DNA of 13,899 nt, taken from the NCBI GenBank assembly GCA_021372715.1, contig JAJFTX010000023.1:1-13899 (forward strand), in the 5' to 3' direction. A program made the translations under genes and the position numbers. The notes beneath the pieces were generated by a model. That model was not told the origin of the DNA. It saw nothing but the letters and a program-made list of their open reading frames with translations, and did no database searches. The number at the start of each line of letters is the position of its first letter. The first letter of the stretch is position 1. Below are positions 13,866 to 13,899 of this stretch, one piece after another. This DNA comes from Methanobacterium sp. GTDB taxonomy: Archaea; Methanobacteriota; Methanobacteria; Methanobacteriales; Methanobacteriaceae.

Positions 13866-13899
13866 TTATTCTCCTTTGGCTTTTAGCGATTCAAGCTCC
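13866..13899 (-). CDS. C-terminal end of a gene running off the window
   Basis: Read on the minus strand, the last codons are ELESLKAKGE followed by TAA at 13868-13866. The frame is open to the window edge. The stop is two bases before the ATG of the 58 aa gene, and the ribosome binding site of that gene lies inside these final codons. Too little is visible to name the product. Confidence 0.5.
   Translation of the reverse strand, partial: ELESLKAKGE

Overview
The window looks like a piece of a methanogenic archaeon, most likely Methanobacteriales (Methanobacterium-like). Intergenic DNA is very AT-rich with archaeal TATA boxes. Ribosome binding sites are of the GGGGGTGA/GGTGAT type, and the transcript ends are T-tracts. 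The secreted proteins are DUF11/propeller surface proteins of the kind common in that order. The genus is inferred from style, not from a marker gene.

Layout. At 1-1150 lie a small His/Met-rich protein gene and a MarR-family regulator. At about 1470-11640 there are three copies of a two-gene surface-protein cassette. Each begins with a TATA box and a short inverted repeat at the presumed 5' end of the transcript. Next comes a 213-222 aa secreted protein with a CxxCH motif and a sortase-like C-terminal signal, then a double T-tract, then a DUF11 protein without an anchor, and finally a hairpin plus T-tract. In cassette 1 (1471-2574) the DUF11 gene is reduced to a short remnant with an in-frame stop. 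In cassette 2 (2855-5463) it encodes a 517 aa protein ending in a seven-bladed YVTN propeller. In cassette 3 (9741-11638) it encodes a 296 aa protein ending in two InlB-like repeats. A fused HyuA-HyuB (5-oxoprolinase-like) gene of 1312 codons lies between cassettes 2 and 3. The last codons of a second hyuB copy survive right after cassette 3, so the unit [cassette + hyuAB] was probably duplicated and then partly deleted.

On the minus strand at 11885-13534 is a two-gene ABC exporter (ATPase then permease, stop and start codons adjacent). Its TTG start lies about 25 nt from the TATA box, so the mRNA may be leaderless. At the right edge, also on the minus strand, are an unrecognised 58 aa gene and the last codons of the gene upstream of it.

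Interpretation. The small proteins look like wall- or membrane-anchored stubs, and the DUF11 proteins look like secreted partners that swap their C-terminal module. The most notable observations are the covarying inverted repeat at the transcript starts, the apparent AUA start codon in both DUF11 genes, the conserved CxxCH motif beside the sorting signal, and the two gene remnants that record the duplication history.
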